Source of the DNA: Hyphochytrium catenoides
Lineage: Eukaryota; Sar; Hyphochytriomycetes; Hyphochytriales; Hyphochytriaceae
Direction of reading: 5' to 3'
Length of the DNA stretch: 64,000 nt
NCBI GenBank assembly: GCA_900088475.1
Contig: FLMG01002540.1
Span: 1-64,000 of the forward strand
Numbering within the stretch: position 1 is the stretch's first letter; each line of letters begins with the position of its first letter. Under the pieces are notes generated by a model that was not told where the DNA came from, did not search any database, and saw nothing but the letters and a program-made list of their open reading frames with translations. The position numbers and the translations under genes were made by a program. Of the stretch, positions 34,601 through 46,400 are shown in pieces.

Positions 34601-37125
34601 TCTGCTGGGAAACGCGTCATGCTGAGGCTCTTTTTTTCTCTCGTCAATCTAGGACCAAAACAGCTCGGCGCGATCCCTTTTACGAGGTTCACTATTTTCC
34701 AACAGTAAGAATGTGGTTAAGAATGGTCTAGAGCTAGACCGTGTTAGGCTCTATACCGCTGAAGTAGTCCTCGCGCTTATTGATCTGCATTCCCGAGGGA
34801 TCATATTTCGGTAGGTAAAGCTCAAGAGTCGAGAGAAATATCACCGTGCATCATCTACTACATGGGTGATTTGAATCATCCAGCGTTGCCCCTTCTATCT
34901 CGGGCTCTTGAACCTCATACTTGTTGTCTTCGCAGTGACCTGAAGCCGTCGAACATCATGATAGATAATGATGGGCATATAGCCCTTGTAGACTTTGGCC
35001 TATCCAAATGCAATGTCAAGTTCTTAACTGGGGCGCAAACCTTCGCTGGCTCGGCATACTACCTGGCCCCTGAGCTCTTAGCGTCGGATTGGGAGAGAAG
35101 GCTTTACGGATACGGTTACGCTGCTGATTGGTGGTAAGTTTATTATAGCATCTCTCCTCTCACGCTACTACCGCCCACACCCACGTTTTACCTATCGTCA
35201 TGACTTCGCCCCATCCTTCCTCTGCCAACTCCTTCGCCTAAGCATCTTGTAGCTGTTTCTGTAATTTCAGTAGGCGCGACTTCCCTGCTCTTCCGCGTGG
35301 TGGTACTTCTTCGTCACTACCTTTTCTTATCAAACAGCCATGTGTCTCCACAAAAATAAATCCATTATCTGCTTTTCCTCGGCTTCCTATGCTAACCTTT
35401 CCTCTGGATGAATGACTTCGACGCTCCTATCGATTGGCTCCCTCGTATTTAACGTCTTCGGTTTCAATTTTGCACGGCAGGAGCTTGGGTATCCTGCTTT
35501 ATGAGATGTACTACGGTACTCCACCTTTCTACCACGAGAATAACCAGGATGTATTCAAGGCCATCCTCGAGAGGCAGGTTATCTTTCCCGCAGACGATCC
35601 TGGCCCCGCCGAGCTGCAAGACCTGGTTAAGCAGGTATAGTCAACCAGTCAGGCATACAGGAGACTTTTACCTTGCTGCGTAGAGGTGTTGATTAGTCCT
35701 GGACTCACGAAAAGTGACTAGTTTGCTGCATGCCGGTAGCTCAATCGCTTCCAGCGCATCATGGGGACTAATGCTGTTTGTTCCTCCAGCTGCTGGTAAA
35801 GGATCCTAAGGAGAGGCTGGGTAGAATTACTCGGAAGGTCTTGGACCATCCATTCTTTGCCGACATTAACTGGGAGGAGCTCCTCGAGAGCAAGGTTACT
35901 GCACCCTGGATCCCTTCAATGGTAGGCCATCCTGAAATGTCGTTAGTCTGCACCAGATGTAGAGACTAACTATCATGAAAATATTCTCAACCTCTGTCTC
36001 TACTTCTCTCCTTTCAACTTTCGTGGGCGCTATGTCACACAGAAATCTGAAGATTCGGCGGATTACATATCTAAGCAAAAGTATCGCGCCGGCGATCGCA
36101 GAATGTTAAGGGGTGAGAAGAGAAAGAATGAAAGGAAGCGCGCAGAGTCAACCCGTCCGAGTGGGCGCAGTGCAATCGAGATGGAGGCGGAGGATGAGTC
36201 CAAATACCGGATGTTCAACTTTGATACGGCACTGAAGAAACCGGAAAACGACTACGATCCTTTCATTGAGAATCCGCAGGACTTCAATGAGGTGGAAACG
36301 ATCAACGGAGATGTCGCGTCGCTCCGTCAATCACATCTCTTCTCTCCAAGTCACTCCCTAGCCCTTCCATCTCCCACCTACTCGCTCTCAGCCTTTAAGG
36401 AACCGGAGCAGGATCCTCCTTCTGGTGGACGAGCACGAAAGGCAAGACCTCAATCCGTGAGCGGACTTGACAGGAGGACATCTGACCTGACCGTCGCTAG
36501 CGAGGGAGTTGTGAGTGAAGGAGGGGACAGAGAGAAGCCGGGAGGCAAAAAGAAGCCTTGGAGCAGCGTGGGCCAATCTTTGAAGAAGTTCAGTTTGCCT
36601 TTCCAGCGAAAGCGAAGGCACTCGCCCGCTCCTGCTGGACAATCAGCTACACCTCATAGCCCGTACTTCCCACAGACACCTTCCGCTGAGGCTTCGAAAG
36701 TCTCTCCTGCGGCAAAGCCTATCAGTTTTGACGATCTACCGCCTAGTGACCTAACTTCTATTCTATACCCAGAGAGGAGGTCTTCAAGGGCTCTCACTCC
36801 CCCAGCTCTGCCTACCTCGGCCCCTGGTGACGCTTCTAAGGACAAGCATAGTGAAGCGGATCCGAGTGACCGCATGAAGGGATTGTTGTTCACCTTGAAT
36901 GAGGCGAATGACGCTGCAAATCGTCTTCGTGCCTTTAGCGAACACTATGCTCAGCTCTATGGAGACCAGATCACGGCCACAGATGATCGTACAACTGCCT
37001 CTACGCAACACAAGCGTGCGCCAGTCTACCCCGAGAACGGGAAGAAGACAGATATGGCGGGAGAAGAGAATGGAACAGCACTAGCGTATCAACAGATGGG
37101 ACTTCTGAATCTGCAAGAAGCCTGA
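31694..37125 (+). CDS. AGC-family protein kinase with PH and NTF2-like domains
   Basis: Fourteen exons with matching phases: 31694-31774, 32042-32156, 32305-32369, 32433-32573, 32743-32935, 33097-33233, 33560-33735, 33993-34062, 34299-34532, 34653-34810, 34936-35133, 35481-35634, 35790-35921 and 36043-37125. They encode 978 residues. The protein starts MGNAPATM, a possible myristoylation site. A PH domain (about 36-134) reads WEGYVEKQSEVLKQWRQRYF to SAWVQWMQ. A helical segment and an NTF2/SnoaL-like stretch follow (about 199-302: SVPFSGTFNGREGLVCFFEL, then FDLLVTVDPFGLPLIVEKVV). The kinase domain (about 313-605) has GRGSFGMV, YAIKVIDK, RDLKPSNIMI, VDFGLS and YYLAPE. The tail contains an AGC-type MFNFD motif after a basic insert, then about 300 disordered Ser/Pro-rich residues. 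PH plus AGC recalls PKB/Akt, so lipid-dependent membrane signalling is likely. The NTF2-like insertion is not a feature of Akt. Confidence 0.88.
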
Positions 37126-38444
37126 TAGCAAGACAGTGGGCAAGGAGAGCGTATCTTCGTTCGCGCTTGTCCACTACTATTTATTGAATCAAAGTAAAAA
37201 CCAATAACACCAACTGTACTAGAACAGGTATTGTTCAGCTCGAATTGTGATGCCAGAGTGTCATACCACGGTCCTGGACTGAAAGTATGACTGGAGGCCC
37301 CTGCAAGCTCCCAATGCCCTATCCCTCTTTCGCCTAACGTTCTCACAGGAACCCATTTCCCCTAGGCGTTGACGTATAAAAGGCATAGAGTTCAACGTCA
37401 TCCAAACTGATCCTGGAGCTCTGAACAACCTTAATCCATACCTTCCACTGCCCACAGCGTCCCATGCTGATGCCTATCCCACTCCGCATACATCACAATC
37501 TGCAGTCTGTCTCAGTCTTCAAATAACCTCGCAAGTGGAGCTCCTGTTCATGTGTCCGCTCCCTTTTGGCCCATGCAAGGCAGCAGGACAATTTTGACGG
37601 TTCGCGTGGGGCCGCCGCCGCGTGGTCCCCCGAGCTGCCGAACAGCCATTGCAAAAGCAGGAATTTTCTGCAAGTGTCTTGCCCTTTTGGCCCTGAACTT
37701 GTGAATATTTACACAATATTCACGCTTTGCAGCTTTTGTACCTCACTACTGTGGCACTTTTCCCAGTCGTATGCTGTCATTTGTGGTGTCAGACATAATT
37801 GACACGAGGGATGAAGACAGCGTGTTTGTGTTATTTCACAGGAGCCATGATGTCAGTTTAGTTCGACTTTCATCACTCTGTTCAATGTAGGTAATCCGGG
37901 TTAGGAGGTGGGTGAATAGGGTGGGTCAAAGCTCGCAGAGTTATAGAGAGAGATCATAGATCCCATGTCTGAGACCCGTATCTGGGTCACCCAAGTCCTG
38001 AGGTGTCTGCACTTTCTTTCTTCCGTTCCTCTGCTTTTCCTGGTTGCACGGCCAGAGTTCCGAAAGCTCATTGCCGCCGCTCTGTGAGACCAGTCCACAG
38101 CCCTCCAGACATCCTGCAGCTTTGGCTCCGTCAGACCAGAGTTCAGGGTCTTCACAGATTGTGAAGCCTGATTGGGATCTTTCCTTCTGTCTCCGTCGCT
38201 CCCCCGCTTCTTCAGTATTCTCGCGTTAATGCTTGCGCCTAACAGAGCGTGATACTCAGTGTGAGACGTGGAAGGTGGAGGCTTTCTTCTTAGCCCCATC
38301 CTCTTTGCGAAGAGGAAGAGAGTGACCTTCACTCCTGAATGGGCTAGTTCTGGTGAGCGTTAGCTCAAAGAATGTCATCAAAGTGACAACGAACAGCGCC
38401 TTCCCTTGGAGCACATAGCGATACTTCTTTCCGTCGGAGGAGTG
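37126..38444. other. Intergenic region upstream of the Atg1-like gene
   Basis: About 1.3 kb. It contains a minus-strand frame (37901-38299) listed separately and the promoter of the Atg1-like gene. Other short frames lack features. Confidence 0.4.
37901..38299 (-). CDS. Hypothetical small basic protein
   Basis: An ATG-started frame of 132 codons (MGLRRKPPPSTSHTEYHALL onward) runs divergently from the Atg1-like gene, with 145 bases between the start codons. It is Arg/Lys/Ser-rich with no recognised domain. It could be a small gene sharing a promoter with the kinase, or a chance frame. I do not assign a function. Confidence 0.3.
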   Translation of the reverse strand: MGLRRKPPPSTSHTEYHALLGASINARILKKRGSDGDRRKDPNQASQSVKTLNSGLTEPKLQDVWRAVDWSHRAAAMSFRNSGRATRKSRGTEERKCRHLRTWVTQIRVSDMGSMISLYNSASFDPPYSPTS

Positions 38445-41400
38445 ATGAGTGTAACTGGGCGGCAGCAGCGAATTCGCATTGGGAAGGGAATCTATCGGTA
38501 GGGATTTTATGTGGACAAGGCCATGTATGTGGTCCGCACTGATCCTGACCTCCTGTGTCTAGGGTTGAGGAGCAGATTGGCCGAGGTTCCTATGGCACGG
38601 TAAGGTCCCCCAATGACAACTGACGTAGTGAGAAACCTCACATAGAGTGCCGCTAGGTGCATAAAGCAGTTGATGAGGAGACTCTTGAGACTGTTGCCAT
38701 TAAGGTCATTCGTAAAGATCGCGTAAAGAAGGACCATGAGCGACGAAGCATCATGAAAGAAATTGCGACTATGAAGGTGGCGGTGGAGCAATTTGAGAAT
38801 GGCCACCCAAACATCGTCCGTCTCATCGACACCTCCATGTCGGAGAACCACATCTACATCGTGCTGGTACGTAGTAGACATGTAAAGATGGGACAATCGA
38901 GCATAGACTATCAAATTTAGGCGTAGAGCTGCCACACAAACCTCTTTTAAACCATACTAAGAGGGAAAAGGAAGAGAGACAAAGAAAAAGAAGGGAAAGG
39001 AGAGAGCTGCCACACATGGGCTTAGAACTCAAAGATAATCAGGGTTGGAGCCGAGATGGAGTTTGGAGCAATGGAGCCTGTGTTTGGTGACTGTCTAATG
39101 AAGAATCGGATGAGGGCTTACACGCTGCAGGCTCCGGGATAACTGAAAAACCTCTCTTTCTTAGGAGTACTGCGGTGGTGGTGACATCTCAAGCTATATA
39201 AAAAAACATGGCAGGCTTAACGAAGAACAGGCCAAAAAGTTCCTGTTACAGTTGGGTACGTACAGTCCATCCTGACTTGGTTCACGTCAGTTCCATTCTT
39301 GAATAGTGGGCTGAGACGTTGCATCTGTCCTGGTCCCCGGTCCTGTGGCTTTTTTTCCTTCTGTGTTTATCGACTACCTCATCGCAGCGTCCGGACTCCA
39401 GTTCCTCCGTTCCCAGAGCGTCGTTCACAGGTAGGACGGAGAGAATGTACCAAGAAACCGTATCTAAGACTAGTTCGTACGGGCGCCTACTTCTTCGTTA
39501 TTAACGCGTACGAGTGTGCGTGCTTGTGTCTTACATACCTCACTTTCCTTGACAGAGATTTGAAGCCAGCTAATCTCTTGCTATCAAGCACCGACTTGGA
39601 GGGGGCAAAGCTTAAAATAGGTAATACGTAGCTGTAGCTGTCGATCTCCCCGGCGGACCCGGATATAATTCCCTTCACTAAACTCTTGCCTTTCCCTGCA
39701 GCCGATTTTGGCTTTGCTCGAGAGCTAAAGTCGGACTCCCTCGCAGAAAGCGTGGTGGGCTCCCCTCTATATATGGTGGGTCTGAACATTAGAAGAGCAT
39801 CTTGCACATGGATTCACAACGAGTTGGACCGGCCATTGTAACGCCTTGCCTCTTCACTTCTTTTGTGACCATAGGCTCCCGAACTCCTAGAGTTCAAGAG
39901 CTACGATGCGAGGGCTGACCTATGGTCGGTGGGAATCATTCTGTACGAGATGCTGACGCGGGACCACCCCTTTCTGACAGTGGAAGGTATGTGCTTGCCA
40001 TTGACGAAAAGATTGTATCCCTACCACGGTCCCATCATTGTGTGTAATTACGACGCTTTTTGTCAGTCGAAATGGTTTTGTGACCTACATCCCACATGGC
40101 AATAACCGCCTCCTGTTTACTACGTCTACAGGTGTCCATGCAACCAATCATATGGCCCTTCGCAGAAACATCAAGCGCTACTTTGAACTGTACGGACAGC
40201 TTACTCTCCCCGCCGACGTGGAGGTCAGTGAGGCCTGCGCCCATTTGCTTGAGGTTAGTCCCATCGTCCTGAATTGGCACTTGTCACTTAGTCCTTGTTA
40301 TTCTTCGATAACCGCAGTCTGCTTGCTCGGGTGATAGTAAGGCATTCATGCCCTCCCCATTTGAAATGGCAATGGCTGCATTACAGCTCCTTATGTATGC
40401 ATGACTCGGTCAATACGCGACTTCCATAAAGCATGGTTGAGCATGTTGGCATTCAAGCCTCCTTTTCTCTTTGTCGGGCCAGGATGGGAGACCCATCCGA
40501 GCCTATCTATTTCCCACTTTCTAACGTTACTGAAATCTCTCGATTGTCTAGGGTCTGGTACGGTCTGACCCCAAGAGAAGACTGAGCTTCGAAGACTTCT
40601 TCAGTGATCCGTTCTTACTCCCACCTCGCCCAGAACCGGACGAGCTAGCGCGTACAGCAGTTTCTGACTCTCCACCTTCCCAGTCAATGCCCACAGTGCC
40701 TGAGGACGAAGGTACGTGGAACGATGTGACCATAATTGATAGTAGACAATATCGTCTGGCGGAGCGAAGTTCAAATCCCCTTTTGTCTCTACACATAAAC
40801 TCCTTCCTGTCCATTGGCAAGGCCGCGTTACCTGTCTCTTTCCCACTTTCCTACTGAGCGTTGAGGCTTTCGAGCTCCATACGCAAATTATTCCCAAGCC
40901 AGAACACCCATTTCAAGTTATTAGTTCTTGCGGTTCTTGATGTAGCCACCCGTTCCTTTGGCCTCAGAGGGTTTCTGCTCACCTACTTTTCCTTTCTCTG
41001 CAGAACTGGAGATGAGCGATGACTTTGTCTTTGTTGATGACGAAGAGAACGCCGCTTTTCCCAGCCACCAAGAGAGCCAGGTCATCGATGTAGGTCCGGG
41101 CGTGACAGGAGATGTTGATGGCCATGGGACCAACGAAGGTTCCGCTTCAGGAACTTCATCCTCTCTCCACAGCGAAAGGCGAAGAGTCAATTCTGACGAG
41201 TCACTACCTTTTGAAGAGGATACTCAGCCACTGAGCCCTTATGCAAACAACGAAGGAGCAGGAGATTCTCTGAAGCAGCGCGATGCTGTTTGGAGCACAG
41301 GACTGGGTGGCAAGGACAAGAACACCACCCTTCTCCAGACCGCATCGCAACCCCCGACAACTTCTAAGGTTGAATCCTGTAGTGGCGGAACGACCAACCC

Positions 41401-43255
41401 CGAGATGGGTATAGGACTTCTTTCCTTAAACAGTATTCCATCTTCTATACCCTCTTCCATGGACCGCGATTTTAATGGAACTCGCTCGAAGATATCACAA
41501 ATGATTGATGATTGGGCAATCTCTTTCAAAAGGTAACTCTATGGTATCTGCTTTCATCTGTCTTTCCGTCTCTATCTTCTCCCGAGTGCTGCACTTAGAG
41601 TATCTATTAAGGACCCAAAAGAATTGTCCTTGCCGCGTTTGCCGTCTGCCTGATTGCGCCTCCTTTTGCATGGCATTTCCTCTATGCTTTCACATTCACT
41701 CTGTTACTCTCTAATAGCGTTATTTGTAAGACCCATGGTATTTGCTGCTGACCTCTTTACTATGCTAGTTTCCGGGTAGGCTCTCTGGGGCTGTTTGTTC
41801 CTACCCCGGCAGGGGATTATTTAGCTTTCCATGAGCACTGCCCGCATTATTATCTGTCAAGAGAGTCGATAGAGGCAGCCTCACAAGGGTCCACGTAAGC
41901 CAAGAGAAGCTCTTAGTTCTTCTGTTTAACATTTTACGAACGTAACGTGTCTATGTCGCTGGTTCGCTGCTTTATTTGTCCAGACGCCCTCCGTACGTGC
42001 TAGGAGTCATTGTCTTCGTGGAGGACCGGACGGCCACTGAGGTAGTCATGTACTGGCAAGAGTCATTGGAGTTTTTGTCCCTTGCGTCGTTCATAGCTGC
42101 TTTACAGCTCTTTTGTCAGTTGCTGTGAGGATTGGCTCTGCGTCCTTTTGCTCTTACACCCCCAAGCCTTCTCTTCGTTGTCTCCACGACGCTGGTCTGT
42201 ACTTGGATTGTGATGCTGGGATTTACTTGCGGAAATGTTCATTTTTATTGACATTCACAAATATCGCGCGCTGCTTGTGTTCTTTTGTTCTAATGCTGTT
42301 CCCTGCGCGACAGGCTGATAATCCCTTTAAACTTCGCGCCGGCACTTTGTACCATATCGTCACCGTCAGTCTAATCTCCCCTAATGCCGACACAACGCCC
42401 CCGGCCCTCACTTCCTTCAGACGAAGAATGGTAGAGCCAAAAATAGCCTTTCGAGGGTAAGCATGTCAGGTCCTTGGCCACAACGCTCTCAGGCTTTGTT
42501 GTCATCCCTTTTGCCATGGTTGCGGAGCCAAACAGTCTTCTTGTAGTTTGTCTTCTACTCGTTTGCTTAGCCTCGAGCTTGGATTACACGGTTATTGCGC
42601 TCTCTCATTGTAGGAAGCCGTTCTTTTGGAGGGGGAAGGGGTTTCTGGGCGATTCTTCATCTCCTTGTTAGCGGATGATTGGACTTAGACGCTAAGTAAC
42701 TTCTCGTGCCCTGCCGCCATATTCTTAGGTTTGAGGTGGGCGATGTTGCACTCTTTTTCCAGACTCCAGTACCCAGCCAATACGTGGCTTTCAATGAGGG
42801 CTGTCCCCACTACTTCTTGTCCGAGGAAAGTGTAGAGGCTGCACAGGATGGAGAAAGGTATGGGTCGCCTCTTCCCTTCAGCTGTGATTGGTCTGCCGTA
42901 GTTTCCTCTATCTGTCCTAGAGTTCTCATGTCGTCGAGTAAGAGGGGTCTAGGTTGGCCCAATATGCTCAATCGTATTGCTCCTACCATTTGTTCTCCTT
43001 TTGCCTGCAGCGACTTTCCCGCCTACATCTGTGGCGAGATTATATTTATGGATGAGAGGGTAGCAGCAGAGGTAAGCTACTTATTTGCTGTTTTGCCGCG
43101 ACTTGGGCACTATTGGCAGCTAGTCTCCCAACCGTACCTATGGATGAATTACTCACTATTCTGCAAACGCACTTATTTAGGGCGATAACCCATTCAACCT
43201 TCCACTTCAAACCGTTTACCACGTGGCGACTGTTGCTTCACCAAAGCGCAGATAA
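38445..43255 (+). CDS. Atg1/ULK autophagy kinase fused to two Atg11/FIP200-type claw domains
   Basis: Seventeen exons with matching phases: 38445-38497, 38563-38599, 38657-38866, 39165-39255, 39388-39430, 39556-39620, 39702-39775, 39875-39986, 40132-40253, 40552-40711, 41004-41532, 41769-41894, 41984-42041, 42314-42456, 42729-42857, 43011-43071 and 43181-43255. They encode 695 residues. The kinase domain (about 14-300) is Atg1/ULK-like: [80 protein letters not shown]. At about 327-335 lies [11 protein letters not shown], an LC3-interacting-region-like motif resembling DDFVMV of ULK1. A Ser-rich linker leads to two copies of the Atg11 C-terminal claw. Claw 1 (about 500-578) has [22 protein letters not shown] and [18 protein letters not shown]. 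Claw 2 (about 609-688) has [22 protein letters not shown] and [18 protein letters not shown]. The usual C-terminal Atg13-binding MIT repeats are not seen. It probably starts autophagosome formation and binds cargo receptors by itself. Confidence 0.9.
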
Positions 43256-43466
43256 TCTACAAAGATAGGCTTTGAGGGACGTCCCTTCCCTCAGTCTAAA
43301 AATGTATATTAGTTAATTTTAACTACGCCAGAACCCTAAGCGCCCGCTGTTCAATAGTGTTTGGTCTTACAAGGCAATGGATCTTACTGCTATCTTGCGC
43401 TTTCTAGGACCCTTCCTCTTGCACTTTGACGTTCTGGCTCCTTGTCCTATCGGTTCGCAGCGCTTA

Positions 43467-46400
43467 TTAACACGTAACATGTCGCTGGACAGCCTTCATA
43501 ATCTCTCCTCTCTGCAAGAGTAAGAGAGCTGCCTGTATGTCTGGGGCCATATAGCGGTCGCAGTCCCAGAATGGAATCTGAACAGGCAGAGACAAAGGAG
43601 GCGCCATGAGGCCAAAGTAACAAACTGCAATAACCAATAGGAGGGAATGAATGGAATTGACCCACGAAATCATACCAATCTATCAAATGCAAATGATGAA
43701 GGCGCTAGGGCGGGACCGAAGGTCATGTGAAGTATATGGCACTTGCAATTAAAGTGAGATGGCATAGTCAATCTCTCAGAACTTGTACCTTCTCTCGCAC
43801 AACCCCAATGACCTCCTCCAGAGGCCTTGTCGTCTTTAATGGTCGCTGGAGGTCAATACCCTGGCAGGCGGCTAGCAGCTCAATAGCAACAACCTGAAGA
43901 GTAAATTCATTTGTCTGTTAGTTCCGTCCCTCTCATTTCCCAGAGTTCTTTTTCTGTCTCCGCTTTCTTCTAATCAGACAACGCCAAAACTCTCGGACAT
44001 CTATAAGCTTCCCTCATATCCTCAGGCATGGATAAGAAGCAAGGCCACTGACCGTCTCTACATGTTCCACGACCTTCAAAGCCTTTCTTGCTGCCCAGCC
44101 TCCCATTGAGACATGGTCCTCCTTCGCAGCGCTAGTAGATATGGAGTCTATGGACGCTGGGTGGCAAAGTACCTGTTCAACGACAAAAGATAGTTAACTC
44201 CTTTCCTGATCGCGCATTTACCTCCTTTGACTGTCACGCTCTATATTTAAGCATTGTGAAACCTCATTCCTCCTTTGCGACCTTCCCTTTCGTCCTTCTC
44301 GTGTCAGGAGAGATGGGATTACCCTCCGATCCCCTTGCTGCCAATACTAGGAACCCTCTCCCTTTCTTTTCTTGGACTGATGTCGTGATACAAGCCGCTA
44401 TCTGTGGTTACCTTGTTCTCTGATACCAATGCCGCAGCCGTACAATGTGCAATCATGAACCCAGAGTTTAATCCTCCTGCCGGCACCAGGAAAGCAGGTA
44501 GTCCACTAAGTTGTGGGTTGCAGAGCCTTTCTATTCTTCTTTCGCTTATATTGGCGATCTCTGAGATCGCAATAGCCAGATAATCACACGCTTTGGCAGG
44601 ATACTCCCCATGGAAGTTCCCTCCAGATAGAGTGAAGCCAGATGGGGAGAACGGGAAGGAGTCTATTGGAGGAGGGGAGACTAAGGTGGCTTCATCACCA
44701 TCCTCTCCATCCTCTGGCCCTAGGAAGACCATTGGGTTGTCTGTGGCGCTATTCATCTCTGTTTGAATAATTCCTCGTACGAAGCGGAGGGTATCATGGG
44801 TCACGCCGTGTACCTGAGGAGAGCAGCGAAGAGTGTACGAATCTTGGACCTGATACAAACCGGATAGACGACGTAAGTTAAGATACACATAGACCGCGGC
44901 ACGAAGATGGTCCAGACTAAGTGCAGAACGATACGGAGTCATGTCTTTGGAATACCATGCATAGGTGTTGTCACTACCATGGGATCTCAAAAGTCAAAAG
45001 GGCCGAAAAGGTCCATGGCCTATAACCTATGCCATTCAGTTTGATCATGCCTTACCCTTGAACAATTAAAATGGCTGTGCGCGATTTCGCTTCGGTGCTG
45101 ATTTGAGTGTAAAACTGCCCTCATTCTTCCTGCAGCTTCCCCTTGCCCTTTATGAGGACGCGCGTCGTGAATTCTAGGATGCATGGCTCTGACTGTCCCT
45201 TTTAAGGCTTCTAGGGTAAGGGCAGTGACTATGTCAGCCTGAGACAGAGAGTTGCATGTGTAAGCCACTGATTGATCTCAACCTTTAGGAGCTGGTTTAA
45301 AGAGCTGGTAGAAGTAGGATGGCGACATACATAACAGCCAGCGTAGATACAGAGGAACCAGGAAATTGGTCGACCTAGAGGTTTCCAGGATCGTGTCGTA
45401 TACTCCAAGGTAAACGTGTAACCATCTACAGACGATTATTGTTACCTGTTTTGCAATATTTTCTGCCCTTACTAGAGCCTCTGCAGCTAGAGCCGTGATG
45501 AGCTGCGTCCCATTGATCATGGCCAGCCCTGAAGTAAGGGACAGTACCAATGCACAAGCTTTAGGTGAGATAGACCGACGTGATGAGGTACGAGCACTGA
45601 GTAAAGGAGGTAAGCCAGGGCGATGACAATCTTTTAAGAAAGAGATAGACACCATGTGAACTAAAGCTTTCAAGATCTGCCACTGGATTACTAACATTAC
45701 CTTCCTTAGCTTCCAGCTGTATCGGAGTCAACCCATTCTCACTCAGCACCGTTGCAGCGCTTCTCTTCTTCCCCTCCGGGTCCCACATCTCACCCATTCC
45801 CATAAGACCCAAGGCTAAGTGGGAGAGAGGAGCCAAATCACCTACGCATTTTTTGAGGAGAGGCATAAGAAATGGCAAGCCTGAAGGCATACAAGGGACT
45901 AATTGGCCCAGAGAGGACTTGAAAGCAAATAGCGCTCTCTACGTCGACGAGGCATGTTTAACAACAAGTACCGTCCTACAAGGAGCCGGTGAGTGTCCGG
46001 TGACCGTTCGACAAGAAACCGGTGAGTGTACTTAGTATCAGGGCAAATGGGCCTAGTCCTTCTATTCTTTCAAAACCCTCACCAGAAGCACCGACAGTCC
46101 CTTGCTCGGGAACGACCGAGAGGCAGTTCGCGTTAAAGGCGTCGATGATCTGTCGTAAGGTCTGGAGCCGGATGCCTGAATGGCCCTTGCACAAAATGTT
46201 GGCACGCAGAGCGAGCAACATGCGGGTGCGAGGTATCGAGAGCGGTGCTCCAACACCTGTAACGTAAGTATGGGTCAACCTGACGCTTGAACCGCAAAAG
46301 GGAACACAGATCAGTGCAAATGTCGCCACAGGGAGAATATAGGTGGAGATCCAACGAGAAGGAAATAAGAAAAGGGGGATGAATACTTTAAACTTTTGTT

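Noticed and set aside
35725-35765. tRNA-like string GCCGGTAGCTCAATCGC
   Set aside because: It lies in an intron of the AGC kinase gene, and no matching acceptor stem or T-loop follows.
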